Counted from the stretch's first letter, positions 26,691-35,440 are shown. The stretch: 44,814 nucleotides of DNA from an uncultured Flavobacteriales bacterium (GCA_905479395.1 CAJQMI010000003.1:1-44814); one strand, 5' to 3'. The notes: generated from the letters alone by a model not told the origin. Numbers and translations: made by a program.

Positions 26691-26717
26691 AAGGGTGTCA
26701 TTGGCACCCTTTTTATT
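26691..26717 (+). terminator. Intrinsic-terminator-like hairpin between tRNA-Lys and tRNA-Leu
   Basis: AAGGGTG (26691-26697) pairs with CACCCTT (26705-26711) around a 7-base loop and is followed by TTTATT. It ends about 5 bases before tRNA-Leu(GAG). It could end transcripts from tRNA-Lys, act as a partial terminator, or mark a processing site. Confidence 0.65.
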
Positions 26718-26722
26718 GCACT

Positions 26723-26806
26723 GCCCAGGTGCTGAAATTGGTAGACAGGCATGGTTGAGGGCCATGTGTCCGTTAGGGCGTGCGGGTTCGAGTCCCGCTC
26801 TGGGCA
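26723..26806 (+). tRNA. tRNA-Leu (anticodon GAG)
   Basis: An 84-base class II tRNA. The acceptor stem pairs GCCCAGG with TCTGGGC, the D arm contains AAATTGGTAGAC typical of Leu, and the anticodon stem CATGG/CCATG encloses loop TTGAGGG with anticodon GAG. A long variable arm and T arm CGGG TTCGAGT CCCG follow. CCA is not encoded and the discriminator is A. Confidence 0.95.
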
Positions 26807-26816
26807 CTTTGCACCT

Positions 26817-26898
26817 ACCCGGGTGGCGAAATTGGTAGACGCGCAGTCCTCAGAAGGCTGTGCCTTCGGGCGTGCTGGTTCGAATCCAGTTCCGGGTA
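26817..26898 (+). tRNA. tRNA-Leu (anticodon CAG)
   Basis: An 82-base class II tRNA 10 bases after the preceding tRNA-Leu. The acceptor stem pairs ACCCGGG with TCCGGGT, and the anticodon stem CAGTC/GGCTG encloses loop CTCAGAA with anticodon CAG. The variable arm contains GTGCCTTCGGGCGT and the T arm TTCGAAT. CCA is not encoded. No terminator separates it from the DAHP synthase gene 125 bases downstream. Confidence 0.93.
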
Positions 26899-27023
26899 CT
26901 TTCTCTCGAACAACTCCTCCAGCGCTGCAGAAATCGGAGAAAACCGCTTTTAAATGCCCTTGGTGCAACCTTGAGGCTGTAAATGAGAAGTTTGCGCACC
27001 TGATTCTTCGAGTTACCGAAAAA

Positions 27024-28166
27024 ATGGCGAAGCAAGCCGGAAACCAAGTGTATCTTGCGACCGTGGTATCCAACAATTCCATCAACGCACAATCCATCAT
27101 AGAGGGCCTTGCTCAAGTGCAGCGACCTCTATTGATCAGTGGTCCTTGTAGCGCAGAGTCAGAACAACAAGTGGTTGGAACTGCATGCGAAATTGCCAAG
27201 CGCGGAGCGCACATTTTACGGGCTGGAATATGGAAACCACGGACCCGCCCCAACGGCTTCGAGGGCAAAGGGGCTGTTGCACTTGAGTGGATGGTGAATG
27301 CGCGAGAGGAATCTGGACTTCCCATTGCCACAGAAGTAGCAAACGCCCAGCATGTAGAAGCCTGCTTAAACGCTGGCATTGATGTCATGTGGATTGGAGC
27401 TCGCACGAGTGTGAGTCCATTTGCTGTCCAAGAAATTGCGGATGCACTGAAAGGCACCAATGTTCCCGTCTTTGTAAAGAACCCAATGCATGCCGACCTT
27501 TCATTGTGGTTAGGCGCTATCGAACGCGTTCGAAACACAGTCGCCGGCCCCGTGTGGGCCGTTCATCGTGGCTTCAGTCAATACGGCCAAAAGGAATACC
27601 GCAATGCCCCCATGTGGGAAATCGCCATTGGTCTTAAAATGGCCCTGCCCGAATTGCCAATCATTTGCGATCCAAGCCACATTGCTGGCAATCGATCCCT
27701 ACTCCTTCCAGTCGCTCAAAAAGCGATGGACTTGGGAATGGAAGGCCTGATGCTCGAAACACATCCCAATCCTCAGGACGCACTTAGTGACGCAAACCAG
27801 CAACTCACTCCAGCTGCCTTTGGTGAATTAATCGACTCTCTTACCATACGCAGCGCTTCAGTTCCTAAGATATCTTCTGCCGATCTCTCCGCCTTGCGAC
27901 TTCAAATGGATTCAATCGATGAGCAAGTCATTGAATTGCTGCACACACGCATGGACCTTGCACGTGAAATTGGCCTTCACAAATGGGAAAATGGAATGAC
28001 CATTCTTCAAATGGAGCGGTGGAAGGAAGTTTTTGACACCCGAGAGAAGTGGGCCGCGCGAGCGGGATTGAGCCCCGAATTCATTTTAAACTTCCTTGAA
28101 CAGGTGCACAAAGAAAGTATTCGAGTGCAAAACGAGGAAATGACCTCGAAAATGAACAGGCCGTAA
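27024..28166 (+). CDS. Bifunctional DAHP synthase / chorismate mutase
   Basis: From ATG 27024 the protein has 380 residues. The N-terminal part (about 20-265) is a DAHP synthase of the short AroA type: SGPCSAES, AGIWKPRTRPNGFEG, EVANAQHVE, VFVKNPM, AVHRGF and DPSHIAGN are visible. The C-terminal 95 residues are an all-helical AroQ-type chorismate mutase (MDSIDEQVIELLHTRMDLA, then EIGLHKWENG). The fusion couples the first committed shikimate step with the branch to phenylalanine and tyrosine; in such fusions the mutase domain can mediate feedback control. The frame is open upstream across the tRNA-Leu genes, but those residues are not protein-coding. A strong terminator follows the gene. Confidence 0.92.
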   Translation: MAKQAGNQVYLATVVSNNSINAQSIIEGLAQVQRPLLISGPCSAESEQQVVGTACEIAKRGAHILRAGIWKPRTRPNGFEGKGAVALEWMVNAREESGLPIATEVANAQHVEACLNAGIDVMWIGARTSVSPFAVQEIADALKGTNVPVFVKNPMHADLSLWLGAIERVRNTVAGPVWAVHRGFSQYGQKEYRNAPMWEIAIGLKMALPELPIICDPSHIAGNRSLLLPVAQKAMDLGMEGLMLETHPNPQDALSDANQQLTPAAFGELIDSLTIRSASVPKISSADLSALRLQMDSIDEQVIELLHTRMDLAREIGLHKWENGMTILQMERWKEVFDTREKWAARAGLSPEFILNFLEQVHKESIRVQNEEMTSKMNRP

Positions 28167-28186
28167 CTGACTGATAGTTAGTTATT

Positions 28187-28209
28187 TGCGATTTTTATCG
28201 CATTTTTTT
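28187..28209 (+). terminator. Intrinsic terminator after the DAHP synthase gene
   Basis: TGCGAT (28187-28192) pairs with ATCGCA (28197-28202) around TTTT and is followed by seven T. It lies 20 bases after the stop codon. Confidence 0.85.
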
Positions 28210-28347
28210 GTAATATTTTGAAACTAAAATTCAACTCCCTACGTAAAGGGAGATGGTTTTGGTTTTGCCACGCTCGATATGAGCGTTTATGAATCAGGCG
28301 ATTTGGTGAGAAGGGGTCCCTCAACGGAGGGGCCCCTTTGATTTTTT
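28210..28347 (+). ncRNA. Candidate small structured RNA between two terminators
   Basis: Between the terminator of the DAHP synthase gene and a second plus-strand terminator lie about 100 bases with no reading frame. They can fold into CTCCCT/AGGGAG (28235-28240, 28247-28252) and ACGCTC/GAGCGT (28270-28275, 28281-28286), joined by a G/T-rich linker, and then run into the strong terminator hairpin. A second terminator facing the same way suggests a second transcript. The upstream TAATATTTTG (28211-28220) is only a loose promoter match. I do not recognise 6S, SRP, tmRNA or RNase P signatures. It may instead be an extended 3' UTR. Confidence 0.3.
28311..28347 (+). terminator. Strong intrinsic terminator, 12-bp stem
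   Basis: AAGGGGTCCCTC pairs with GAGGGGCCCCTT (one G-T pair) around loop AACG, followed by TGATTTTTT. The T-run lies on the right, so it acts on plus-strand transcripts, although the next gene on the right is on the minus strand. Confidence 0.8.
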
Positions 28348-28395
28348 AAGGACTTTTTTGAAAGGGCACTGGTGGCCAAAAGTGCATAGGAGTGC

Positions 28396-28803
28396 TCAGG
28401 AGCGCTTATCAATTCTAGTCATCATGTGCAACCACATCGACCGACTCAGTCTCGCTATCAGCGGCAACAATGCAATTAGAAGCGAAATTCCTGTTGTCAA
28501 GAACAGCGTCACATCTTCGAAAAAGGAAAATTGAAGCAGCCCCCACCAATCAAAACACACCAAAGCAACCAACACTGCCACCCACAAAGCAACAGTCAAT
28601 CCATAAGACACGTAAGCTGCTCCAAAGTAAAATCCTGGTTCTCTCAAGAAATCTTCCCCGCAAACAGGACATGCATTTGGCATGGACGTGATGTGCTTCC
28701 AGTGGTAGGCTTTGGGTGATGAGAAAATTTGACCTTCACGGCACCTTGGACATTGCGAATGAATCATCGCAGCCAGTCCCGTTTTTCTTTTCTTCGACCT
28801 CAT
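28396..28803 (-). CDS. DUF983 zinc-ribbon membrane protein
   Basis: The 135-residue product has two CxxC pairs, CPRCREGQIF and CPVCGEDF, which should bind zinc near the N-terminus. The DUF983 signature REPGFYFGAAYVSYGL follows, leading into two membrane segments (about 65-85 and 95-115). The family is widespread in Bacteroidota and Alphaproteobacteria and has no firm function. Its start overlaps the ABC exporter stop codon by 4 bp, so it belongs to that transcript, running from purB. Confidence 0.9.
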   Translation of the reverse strand: MRSKKRKTGLAAMIHSQCPRCREGQIFSSPKAYHWKHITSMPNACPVCGEDFLREPGFYFGAAYVSYGLTVALWVAVLVALVCFDWWGLLQFSFFEDVTLFLTTGISLLIALLPLIARLSRSMWLHMMTRIDKRS

Positions 28804-30617
28804 TTCAAATTCTGCATCGTGACCAGCCGGTGGTACATCCCGTTGAGATCCATCAGATATTCGTGACTACCCTCCTCCACAATTTTACCTTGATCCATAA
28901 CTACGATGCGATCAGCGTGACGAATCGTACTCAGTCGATGAGCGACAACCAACGTCGTTCTCCCCTCCATCAGACGGTTGATTGCTTGCTGAACGGCATG
29001 CTCTGATTCGGTATCCAATGCAGATGTCGCCTCGTCCAACAACAAAACAGGAGGATCCTTATGCAGCGCCCTAGCAATGCTCAGCCGTTGTCGTTGCCCA
29101 CCGCTCAACTTGTTCCCTCCGTCCCCTACAGACGACTTCCATCCTTGATCTAGATTTTCGATGAATTCAAGCGCATTTGCAGCATCCGCGACTTCTTTCA
29201 ACTCGTCTTCATTCTCGCCGCCTTCATTGGGACTTCCCAACGTGATGTTCTCAGCGACGGATGCATTGAATAAACGAGCCTCCTGAGTAACCATGCCCAT
29301 CTGTGTTCGAAAACTCACCAATTCAAAAGATTCTACGGGAATACCATCCCAAGTAATCTGCCCTGCAGAGGCATCATAAAAACGAGCGAGAAGATTTACC
29401 AGTGTGGTCTTGCCCGAACCACTTGGTCCTACCAAGGCCACGGTCTCACCCCTGCCAATGGTCAAATCAATCCCATTGAGAACAGCGTGATCACCATACG
29501 CAAATCGAACGCCTTCAAATCGAATTTCTGCACGCAGCGGTTCTGCCAACTTCACCCCAGCATCTGTCATTTCCTCTGCAGACAATATCTCTTCCAAGCG
29601 CTCAAGCGAAGCTGAGCCCTTTTGGATTCGGAACCAGCCATCACTGATCGAGCGGGCAGGTGGAATGATTTGAGAAAAAACCACGAGATAGCCGATGAAC
29701 CAGTCGCCGGTTAGGCCACTGGACCCTTCCAAAACGATTCGCCCTCCAAACCAAAGCAATGTGGCCATAACGCCCAACGAAACAGTCTCAGACACCGGCG
29801 AAGACAAATACTCGCGCTTATAAAGCCGTCGCATCAATTCAAAAAAGCGATCGTTGGAGGCAGAAAACTTGCGCTCAAATTTCGTCTCAGCGTGAAACGC
29901 TTTGATCACCATCATCCCGCCAAGTGTTTCTTCCATGATGGAGATCAAGCCTCCAAGCTCCTCTTTGCCTCGCTTCGCAGCATGCTTTAAACTCTTGGCT
30001 ATTCGGCTAATCAAAAAGCCGCTAACTGGCAAAAAAAGCATGGAAAACAAGGTCAATTCCCAACTCAAGTAAAACAGCGTTCCCAATGAAACCATTATGG
30101 AAATCGGCGATTTAAACAAGATTTCAATCGTTCCGATTACGCTGAATTCAACCTCCATCAAATCATTGGTCATTCTGCTGATCACATCTCCCTTTCGAGA
30201 CTCGGTGAACCAACTCATTGGCAACCTTAACACTTTCGAGTAGAGGTTATTTCGTAAGTCACGGCTTACTCCCGTGCGCATGGTTGCCAGGCTGTAAAGC
30301 GCGAGATATCCTACCGCATTTTTTAAAATCGTGATGCAAAAAATTCCAATACAGATATAGGTCAAAGCCCGCGAGGCGCCTACATCAAGGACAAATGCGT
30401 CAAAATAAGCGCTCCACTTCTCGATACCGCTGCCTGCGGGAATCTCTATCACTGACTGGGTTTCCTCACCCGACTGGAAAATAATGCGGAGAAAAGGAAC
30501 GACACTCAAAAACGTGAACAAAGACAGGAAGGCATTCAGCACATTGCACACAACGTTGACCACCAAGTTGAGCCGGTAATTCGCCAAATGCCGAAAGAGG
30601 TCAATGAATCGATTCAA
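28800..30617 (-). CDS. MsbA-type ABC exporter (fused permease-ATPase)
   Basis: The 605-residue protein has six predicted membrane helices in its first ~320 residues (ABC transporter type 1 exporter fold) and a C-terminal ATPase. The ATPase has Walker A GPSGSGKTT (about residue 390), Q-loop region MVTQEARLF, signature LSGGQRQRLSIARAL, Walker B VLLLDEATSALD and H-loop VVAHRLSTI. It should work as a homodimer; lipid A, other lipids or drugs are typical substrates of such exporters, and the substrate here is not determinable. It starts 4 bp after purB ends and overlaps the DUF983 gene. A role as the essential lipid flippase is plausible but unproven. Confidence 0.92.
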   Translation of the reverse strand: MNRFIDLFRHLANYRLNLVVNVVCNVLNAFLSLFTFLSVVPFLRIIFQSGEETQSVIEIPAGSGIEKWSAYFDAFVLDVGASRALTYICIGIFCITILKNAVGYLALYSLATMRTGVSRDLRNNLYSKVLRLPMSWFTESRKGDVISRMTNDLMEVEFSVIGTIEILFKSPISIMVSLGTLFYLSWELTLFSMLFLPVSGFLISRIAKSLKHAAKRGKEELGGLISIMEETLGGMMVIKAFHAETKFERKFSASNDRFFELMRRLYKREYLSSPVSETVSLGVMATLLWFGGRIVLEGSSGLTGDWFIGYLVVFSQIIPPARSISDGWFRIQKGSASLERLEEILSAEEMTDAGVKLAEPLRAEIRFEGVRFAYGDHAVLNGIDLTIGRGETVALVGPSGSGKTTLVNLLARFYDASAGQITWDGIPVESFELVSFRTQMGMVTQEARLFNASVAENITLGSPNEGGENEDELKEVADAANALEFIENLDQGWKSSVGDGGNKLSGGQRQRLSIARALHKDPPVLLLDEATSALDTESEHAVQQAINRLMEGRTTLVVAHRLSTIRHADRIVVMDQGKIVEEGSHEYLMDLNGMYHRLVTMQNLK

Positions 30618-30621
30618 TTGC

Positions 30622-31995
30622 TCAATCTTTTAAAGTATCTACCAGAGCGGCGGCCGATCCCGTATAACTCCACGGAGTGAGCATTTTCAATTCCATCTTT
30701 ACCGAATCTTTCACGTCGAGGCCTTCGATAAAAAGGGCAATTGATTCCGCATTGATCACACTGTTTTGACGGGTTAAATCTTTCAAGGCTTCGTAGGGCT
30801 TAGGGAATCCTTCTCGACGTAAAATGGTCTGTATTCCTTCTGCAACGATGGCCCAATTCGCCTCGAGATCAGCTTTCAACTTTGATTCATTCAACAGAAG
30901 TTTTCCCAGGCCTTTTTGCAGTGACCCCAAAGCGATCAAATCGTGCGCCATGGGCACACCGATGTTGCGAAGCACCGTCGAGTCGGTCAAATCGCGCTGC
31001 AACCGGCTGATCGGTAACTTCTCCGCAAAATGATGCAACAGCGCATTGGCCACTCCAAAGTTGCCTTCTGCATTTTCAAAATCAATTGGATTCACTTTGT
31101 GCGGCATGGCACTGCTCCCCACTTCCCCCGCTTTAATTCTCTGTTTGAAGTAATCCATGCTGATGTATGTCCAAGCATCCCGACTCAAATCGATGAGAAT
31201 GGCATTGATTCTTCGCAGACAATCGCACCAAGCTGCTAGGTGATCGTAGTGCTCGATCTGCGTGGTGATCTGACTGCGCTTTAGTCCGAGGCGTTCTTCT
31301 ACGAATTCGTTGCTAAACGCCATCCAATCCCTCTCCGGGTAAGCCGCATAATGAGCATTGAACTGCCCTGTAGCACCGCCAAACTTAGCTGCATACTGGC
31401 ATCTCTCAAGTTCAGCTAGCTGCACGTCCATTCGATTCACATACACAGCCCACTCCTTACCAAGAGTAACCGGAGAAGCTGGTTGGCCGTGCGTTCTAGC
31501 CAGCAATGGAATATCCTTCCATTGCCGCGCTTGACTCAACATGGTCTTCCTCAGCCCCTTCAGCCCAGGCAACAGTATTTCTTCTGTCGCTTCTTTGATG
31601 GACAGCGGGATGGCTGTGTTATTGACGTCCTGTGAGGTGAGTCCAAAATGAATAAACTCCGCGAAATCTGACAACCCTAAAAGCTCCATCTTCTCCTTGA
31701 TGAAATATTCAACAGCCTTTACGTCGTGGTTTGTGGTGCTCTCGAACTCTTTAATCCGTTCGGCATCCGCCTCGGAGAAATCTTCATAAATCCGACGAAG
31801 TGGGGCCGCTTGATCAGGTTTGAACCCATTCAATTGTGGCAATGGAATCTCTGTCAACTGCAGAAAATATTCAATCTCCACCCGAACACGGTATCGCATC
31901 AAACCCCATTCGGAAAAATAGGGAGCAAGGTGGGCCGTTCGACTTCGATAGCGACCGTCAACGGGAGATATGGCTGTGAGGGCGTTCAACTGCAT
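30622..31995 (-). CDS. purB: Adenylosuccinate lyase
   Basis: The 457-residue enzyme splits SAICAR and adenylosuccinate in purine synthesis. The fumarase/aspartase superfamily signature is GSSAMPHKVNPIDFENAEGN, and the N-terminus ISPVDGRYRS is diagnostic of the E. coli-type PurB. TSQDVN and the catalytic-His region RTHGQPASP are also present. I use ATG 31995; the frame extends to an ATG at 32028, but an exact promoter box lies in that extension and homologues begin MQLNALTAISPVDGRY. The gene heads a minus-strand transcript with the ABC exporter and DUF983, an unusual mix of functions. Confidence 0.95.
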   Translation of the reverse strand: MQLNALTAISPVDGRYRSRTAHLAPYFSEWGLMRYRVRVEIEYFLQLTEIPLPQLNGFKPDQAAPLRRIYEDFSEADAERIKEFESTTNHDVKAVEYFIKEKMELLGLSDFAEFIHFGLTSQDVNNTAIPLSIKEATEEILLPGLKGLRKTMLSQARQWKDIPLLARTHGQPASPVTLGKEWAVYVNRMDVQLAELERCQYAAKFGGATGQFNAHYAAYPERDWMAFSNEFVEERLGLKRSQITTQIEHYDHLAAWCDCLRRINAILIDLSRDAWTYISMDYFKQRIKAGEVGSSAMPHKVNPIDFENAEGNFGVANALLHHFAEKLPISRLQRDLTDSTVLRNIGVPMAHDLIALGSLQKGLGKLLLNESKLKADLEANWAIVAEGIQTILRREGFPKPYEALKDLTRQNSVINAESIALFIEGLDVKDSVKMELKMLTPWSYTGSAAALVDTLKD

Positions 31996-32012
31996 GGGCT
32001 TGATTTCAACGA

Positions 32013-32020
32013 CAAAAATA
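32013..32020 (-). promoter_or_regulatory. -7 box TATTTTTG upstream of purB
   Basis: Exact match to TAnnTTTG on the minus strand, 17 bases before ATG 31995. It predicts a short leader of about 12 bases and argues against translation from 32028. Confidence 0.45.
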
Positions 32021-32115
32021 CACTTCAAAACCGCGCATTCCGATGGAACTTCTCAACCAAATCAGCGGCTTGATCAACACGTCAATCGGCACCACTTTTT
32101 ATCGAAATTCGCCTC

Positions 32116-32838
32116 ATGAAAGAAGATTTTCAAGTCGAAGGCATGACATGCGGTGGTTGCGCAGGCAGCGTTGAAAATACACTCAGCGCCATTCCTGGCA
32201 TAGAATCTGTCGAAATCGACTTGGCCAGTGGAAAAGTCACCATTGAGTCTTCTGCGAAAGCTTCATTGAATGCACTGCAAAACGCACTTGCCCCCCTTTC
32301 GCGCTATCGCATCAGACATGCTACTAATTCATCTATAAAGGCAGCAACAAAGGTTGAAACAAACGAGCTGTGGCGAAAATTCTGGCCGCTTATCCTCATC
32401 GGTTTGTTCCTTCTTTCGGTGTCATTCGTTTCCGCGTTGGAGGCATCGAATCCGATGCAAAAGAGCATGGAAATTTTTATGAGTGGTTTTTTTTTAGTGT
32501 TCTCTTTTTTTAAATTTCTCGATCTGCGAGGATTCGTACGGAGTTACTCGATGTATGATCTGCTCGCGAAACGGGTCACTCTTTATGCTTGGATCTATCC
32601 TTTTCTAGAAGTGGGCCTTGGATTTGCCTGGGCCTTTGTCGGAGGCACATTTGAAGTAGCACTTTTCACCGCAATTTTGATGGGGTTTGGTGCATTGGGT
32701 GTGATTTTAGCTGTCCGCCAAAAACAAGCCATCCAATGCGCATGTCTCGGCACAGTGTTCGAATTGCCCATGACAAGTGTCACCATCATTGAAGATCTAC
32801 TCATGGTCGCAATGTCCTTGTTTTTCTTAATCCCCTAA
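32116..32838 (+). CDS. HMA domain fused to a MauE-like membrane protein
   Basis: The 240-residue product begins with a heavy-metal-associated domain (residues 1-70) with metal-binding VEGMTCGGCAGS (Cys12 and Cys15). After a short linker come five hydrophobic segments (about 89-110, 117-137, 153-176, 178-199, 218-239), resembling MauE/DoxX-type proteins, with a CxC pair in QAIQCACLG facing a membrane end. MauE-type proteins support disulfide or thiol redox reactions across the membrane; the HMA domain suggests copper, zinc or mercury as the handled ion. No metal operon repressor is visible. The metallo-beta-lactamase-fold gene follows after 16 bp. Confidence 0.82.
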   Translation: MKEDFQVEGMTCGGCAGSVENTLSAIPGIESVEIDLASGKVTIESSAKASLNALQNALAPLSRYRIRHATNSSIKAATKVETNELWRKFWPLILIGLFLLSVSFVSALEASNPMQKSMEIFMSGFFLVFSFFKFLDLRGFVRSYSMYDLLAKRVTLYAWIYPFLEVGLGFAWAFVGGTFEVALFTAILMGFGALGVILAVRQKQAIQCACLGTVFELPMTSVTIIEDLLMVAMSLFFLIP

Positions 32839-32854
32839 TGCTTTCACTGCCGCG

Positions 32855-33724
32855 ATGAATATTCACACGATCCATACCGGAAACTTTAAACTTGATGGCG
32901 GCGCCATGTTTGGTGTCGTGCCAAAAGCACTTTGGCAGAAACATGTTCAAGTGGACGACAACAACCTGTGCACTTGGGCCATGAGATCCATGCTCGTGGA
33001 GCATGGTGACCGACTGCTTCTTGTCGATACAGGCATCGGGAATAAGCAGTCTGATAAATTTTTCAGCCACTATCACCTCCATGGAGACACCTCGCTTGAT
33101 GGAGAGCTGCGACAGCGTGGATTCAGCCGAGAAGATATCACAGATGTCCTGCTCACTCATCTGCATTTCGATCATGTGGGCGGAGCGGTGGAACGGAACA
33201 ACAAAGGCGAGCTTCGCCCTGCTTTTCCAAATGCAACTTACTGGACTTGCCAGCGTCATTGGGATTGGGCAATGAATCCAAATCCACGGGAGAAGGCATC
33301 CTTTTTGAGTGAGAACCTAACACCATTGCAAGAAAGCGGACAACTTGCGTTCATTGAACGCGGAGGCCGCTGGAATCACACCCCATTTCCAACTGCCTTT
33401 CCCGGATTGGAAATCTTCTTCGCTGACGGCCACACAGACAGCCAAATGATCCCGATTGTCCCTTGCCACGGAACAAAACTGGCCTTCATGGCAGACCTTA
33501 CTCCAGCTGCAGCCCACCTTCCAACAGCTTGGGTCATCGGATATGACACGCGTCCTTTGTTGACCATGGATGAGAAGCAACTCTTGCTCGAGCAAGCTGC
33601 ACGAGAAGATTGGGTCCTGTTTTTTGAACACGATGCCGCAAACGCGTGCTGTCGATTGCAACAAACAGAAAAAGGAATTCGAGCGCGTGAACTTTCTCCT
33701 AGCCTCGAAAACTTGATTGGCTAA
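32855..33724 (+). CDS. Metallo-beta-lactamase-fold hydrolase
   Basis: The 289-residue cytoplasmic protein (no signal peptide) has the metal motif [10 protein letters not shown] (His102, His104, Asp106, His107), His193 in DGHTDSQM, Asp214 in MADLTPA and His259 in FFEHD. A complete dinuclear zinc site is therefore likely. The layout resembles lactonase-like and glyoxalase-II-like members (quorum-quenching or N-acyl lactone hydrolases), and the substrate is unknown. It lies directly after the HMA-MauE gene, so both may be in one transcript. The stop overlaps the stop of convergent pyrD. Confidence 0.85.
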   Translation: MNIHTIHTGNFKLDGGAMFGVVPKALWQKHVQVDDNNLCTWAMRSMLVEHGDRLLLVDTGIGNKQSDKFFSHYHLHGDTSLDGELRQRGFSREDITDVLLTHLHFDHVGGAVERNNKGELRPAFPNATYWTCQRHWDWAMNPNPREKASFLSENLTPLQESGQLAFIERGGRWNHTPFPTAFPGLEIFFADGHTDSQMIPIVPCHGTKLAFMADLTPAAAHLPTAWVIGYDTRPLLTMDEKQLLLEQAAREDWVLFFEHDAANACCRLQQTEKGIRARELSPSLENLIG

Positions 33725-34761
33725 TCGACAGACTGCCGCTTTAATATCGCGCGATTGATCTGCTTGACCAAACCAGGTCCCGCATAAATCAATCCGGAGT
33801 AAACTTGGAGCAAAGAGGCTCCAGCATCCAACTTCTCCAATGCATCCTCTGGCGAACAAATCCCACCAACACCAATGATTGGGAACGTTCCTTGCGACTG
33901 GGTGTGCAGGTAACGAATGACTTCCGTCGAGCGATTGCGAAGTGGCGCTCCACTCAATCCCCCTGCACCCATGGATTCCACTTTTTCTTTTGACGCCTTC
34001 AAGCCGCTGCGATCAATGGTTGTGTTGGTAGCTATCACTCCCGAAATGGTTGTTTCGCTGACCAAGTCAATGATGTCATCCAATTGAGCGTCCGTGAGAT
34101 CTGGTGCAATCTTAAGAAATATTGGACGCTGGATGCTCTTGGTTTCATTGCGAGCCACCAAAGCCAGAAGCAACTTTGACAGCGGCTCTTTTTCCTGAAG
34201 TTCACGCAAACCGGGTGTATTGGGTGAACTCACATTCACTACGAAATAATCCACGTATGGATGGAGCGCGTCAAAGCATTTTTCATAGTCCAAAGTCGCA
34301 TCGGCATTTGAAGTGACTTTGTTCTTTCCAATGTTCCCACCTACCAACAGGCCTTCCGGACGTTGTTTGAGGCGCTCAACCGCAGATTCCATCCCACCGT
34401 TGTTGAACCCCATGCGATTGATTATTCCCTCATCTGATGGCAATCGAAACAATCGAGGCTTGGGATTACCCGATTGTGAAACTGGCGTAATCGTACCAAT
34501 CTCTACAAAGCCAAAACCCAATGTTGCCATTTCCCCCAGCCACTGAGCGTCCTTGTCAAAGCCAGCAGCCAAACCTACTGGATTGGGGAATTCCAAACCC
34601 GCCACTTCAACGGTGAGGCCTTTGGAGTTTACTAAATACCAGCGCTTCAAGACCCAAGAAAGCCCCGGAATAGAGCAAGCAAACTGCAGCAGTTTCATGG
34701 TCAATTCATGTGCGTTTTCGGGCTGAATTCGAAAAATAATAGGCTTGAGGAGAGCGTACAT
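33721..34761 (-). CDS. pyrD: Dihydroorotate dehydrogenase, class 2 (quinone-linked)
   Basis: The 346-residue membrane-associated flavoprotein oxidises dihydroorotate to orotate with quinone. Motifs are [32 protein letters not shown] with the catalytic Ser of class 2, [17 protein letters not shown] and IIGVGGI. The N-terminal helical extension [20 protein letters not shown] is the class 2 membrane-docking part. The start at ATG 34761 is chosen over an upstream extension to 35034, because an exact TATTTTTG box lies only 5 bases before it and homologues begin there. Confidence 0.95.
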   Translation of the reverse strand: MYALLKPIIFRIQPENAHELTMKLLQFACSIPGLSWVLKRWYLVNSKGLTVEVAGLEFPNPVGLAAGFDKDAQWLGEMATLGFGFVEIGTITPVSQSGNPKPRLFRLPSDEGIINRMGFNNGGMESAVERLKQRPEGLLVGGNIGKNKVTSNADATLDYEKCFDALHPYVDYFVVNVSSPNTPGLRELQEKEPLSKLLLALVARNETKSIQRPIFLKIAPDLTDAQLDDIIDLVSETTISGVIATNTTIDRSGLKASKEKVESMGAGGLSGAPLRNRSTEVIRYLHTQSQGTFPIIGVGGICSPEDALEKLDAGASLLQVYSGLIYAGPGLVKQINRAILKRQSVD

Positions 34762-34766
34762 GTCGG

Positions 34767-34774
34767 CAAAAATA
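34767..34774 (-). promoter_or_regulatory. -7 box TATTTTTG, 5 bases before pyrD ATG
   Basis: Exact match to TAnnTTTG on the minus strand, followed by CCGAC and ATG 34761, so the mRNA would have almost no leader. It overlaps the intergenic region that also holds the TAGATTTG box of the unknown gene at 34874. Confidence 0.5.
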
Positions 34775-34855
34775 CATCCCGAACGAATTAAGTGTGTTGA
34801 AAAATATGTGGATAGCGCAATCCGCACCCCCCTATGAACAGAGCTCCCAAGCGGA

Positions 34856-34863
34856 TAGATTTG
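34856..34863 (+). promoter_or_regulatory. -7 box TAGATTTG upstream of the unknown gene at 34874
   Basis: Exact match to TAnnTTTG, 10 bases before ATG 34874. It would give a very short leader of about 5 bases. Confidence 0.45.
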
Positions 34864-34873
34864 GTACCCAACG

Positions 34874-35440
34874 ATGAGGAACGCAGGACTATTTAGTTGG
34901 ATGACGAAGAAGAAGCTCACGGAAGAGCAGGTAGCCACTTTTTTTGTGGAGACAACTTTTGAGACCGTTGAAAATGGCTGGCCCGAAGTCGCGTCCTTCC
35001 TAAACGATTGTCCTGGTTTTGAAAAATCACCCACACTCGACCCCGAAGACTACGGACGTTTTCTGATGATCATTGTCTCAGCGAACATTCAAATGATTCC
35101 AAAGCATTTCGACAGTGGAATTGACAGGCAGGTCATCCAACGAATTTGCAGCAAATTTGCCCGTTCATTGGACATTGCACCGGAAACATTTGCAAGCAAA
35201 GTGAAGCAGTATAGAGCGTTCATGAAGCAAATCAATCAGCCTTCAAAGAATGTGAGCACAGCGATGACGCGAGCGGTATTTTACAAATACCACTTGAATC
35301 AATACCAGAATGCTTACTTCAGAGACATGAACACACCTGAACCCAACATACAGAGAGACCTCAAATGCTTGATGGATCACTTCTTGTGGGACTGGGATGC
35401 ATTCACAGAGTCCTATCGGGTAGTGGCGGCACGTGCCTGA
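34874..35440 (+). CDS. Conserved-looking hypothetical protein
   Basis: I do not recognise the family. The 188-residue product is soluble and mostly helical by pattern, with no signal peptide, membrane segment or metal motif. Parts worth noting are [20 protein letters not shown] near the N-terminus and a basic helical middle (about 85-130). A second ATG at 34901 could be the start. The stop codon TGA abuts the TCA that forms the smpB stop on the other strand (TGATCA). Confidence 0.7.
   Translation: MRNAGLFSWMTKKKLTEEQVATFFVETTFETVENGWPEVASFLNDCPGFEKSPTLDPEDYGRFLMIIVSANIQMIPKHFDSGIDRQVIQRICSKFARSLDIAPETFASKVKQYRAFMKQINQPSKNVSTAMTRAVFYKYHLNQYQNAYFRDMNTPEPNIQRDLKCLMDHFLWDWDAFTESYRVVAARA

Noticed and set aside
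26751-27023. In-frame 91-codon extension of the DAHP synthase gene across two tRNA-Leu genes
   Set aside because: The extension overlaps well-formed tRNAs and the natural N-terminus fits ATG 27024.
33317-33859. 180-residue minus-strand frame
   Set aside because: Antisense to the metallo-beta-lactamase-fold gene and the end of pyrD; Cys- and Trp-rich without any domain pattern.
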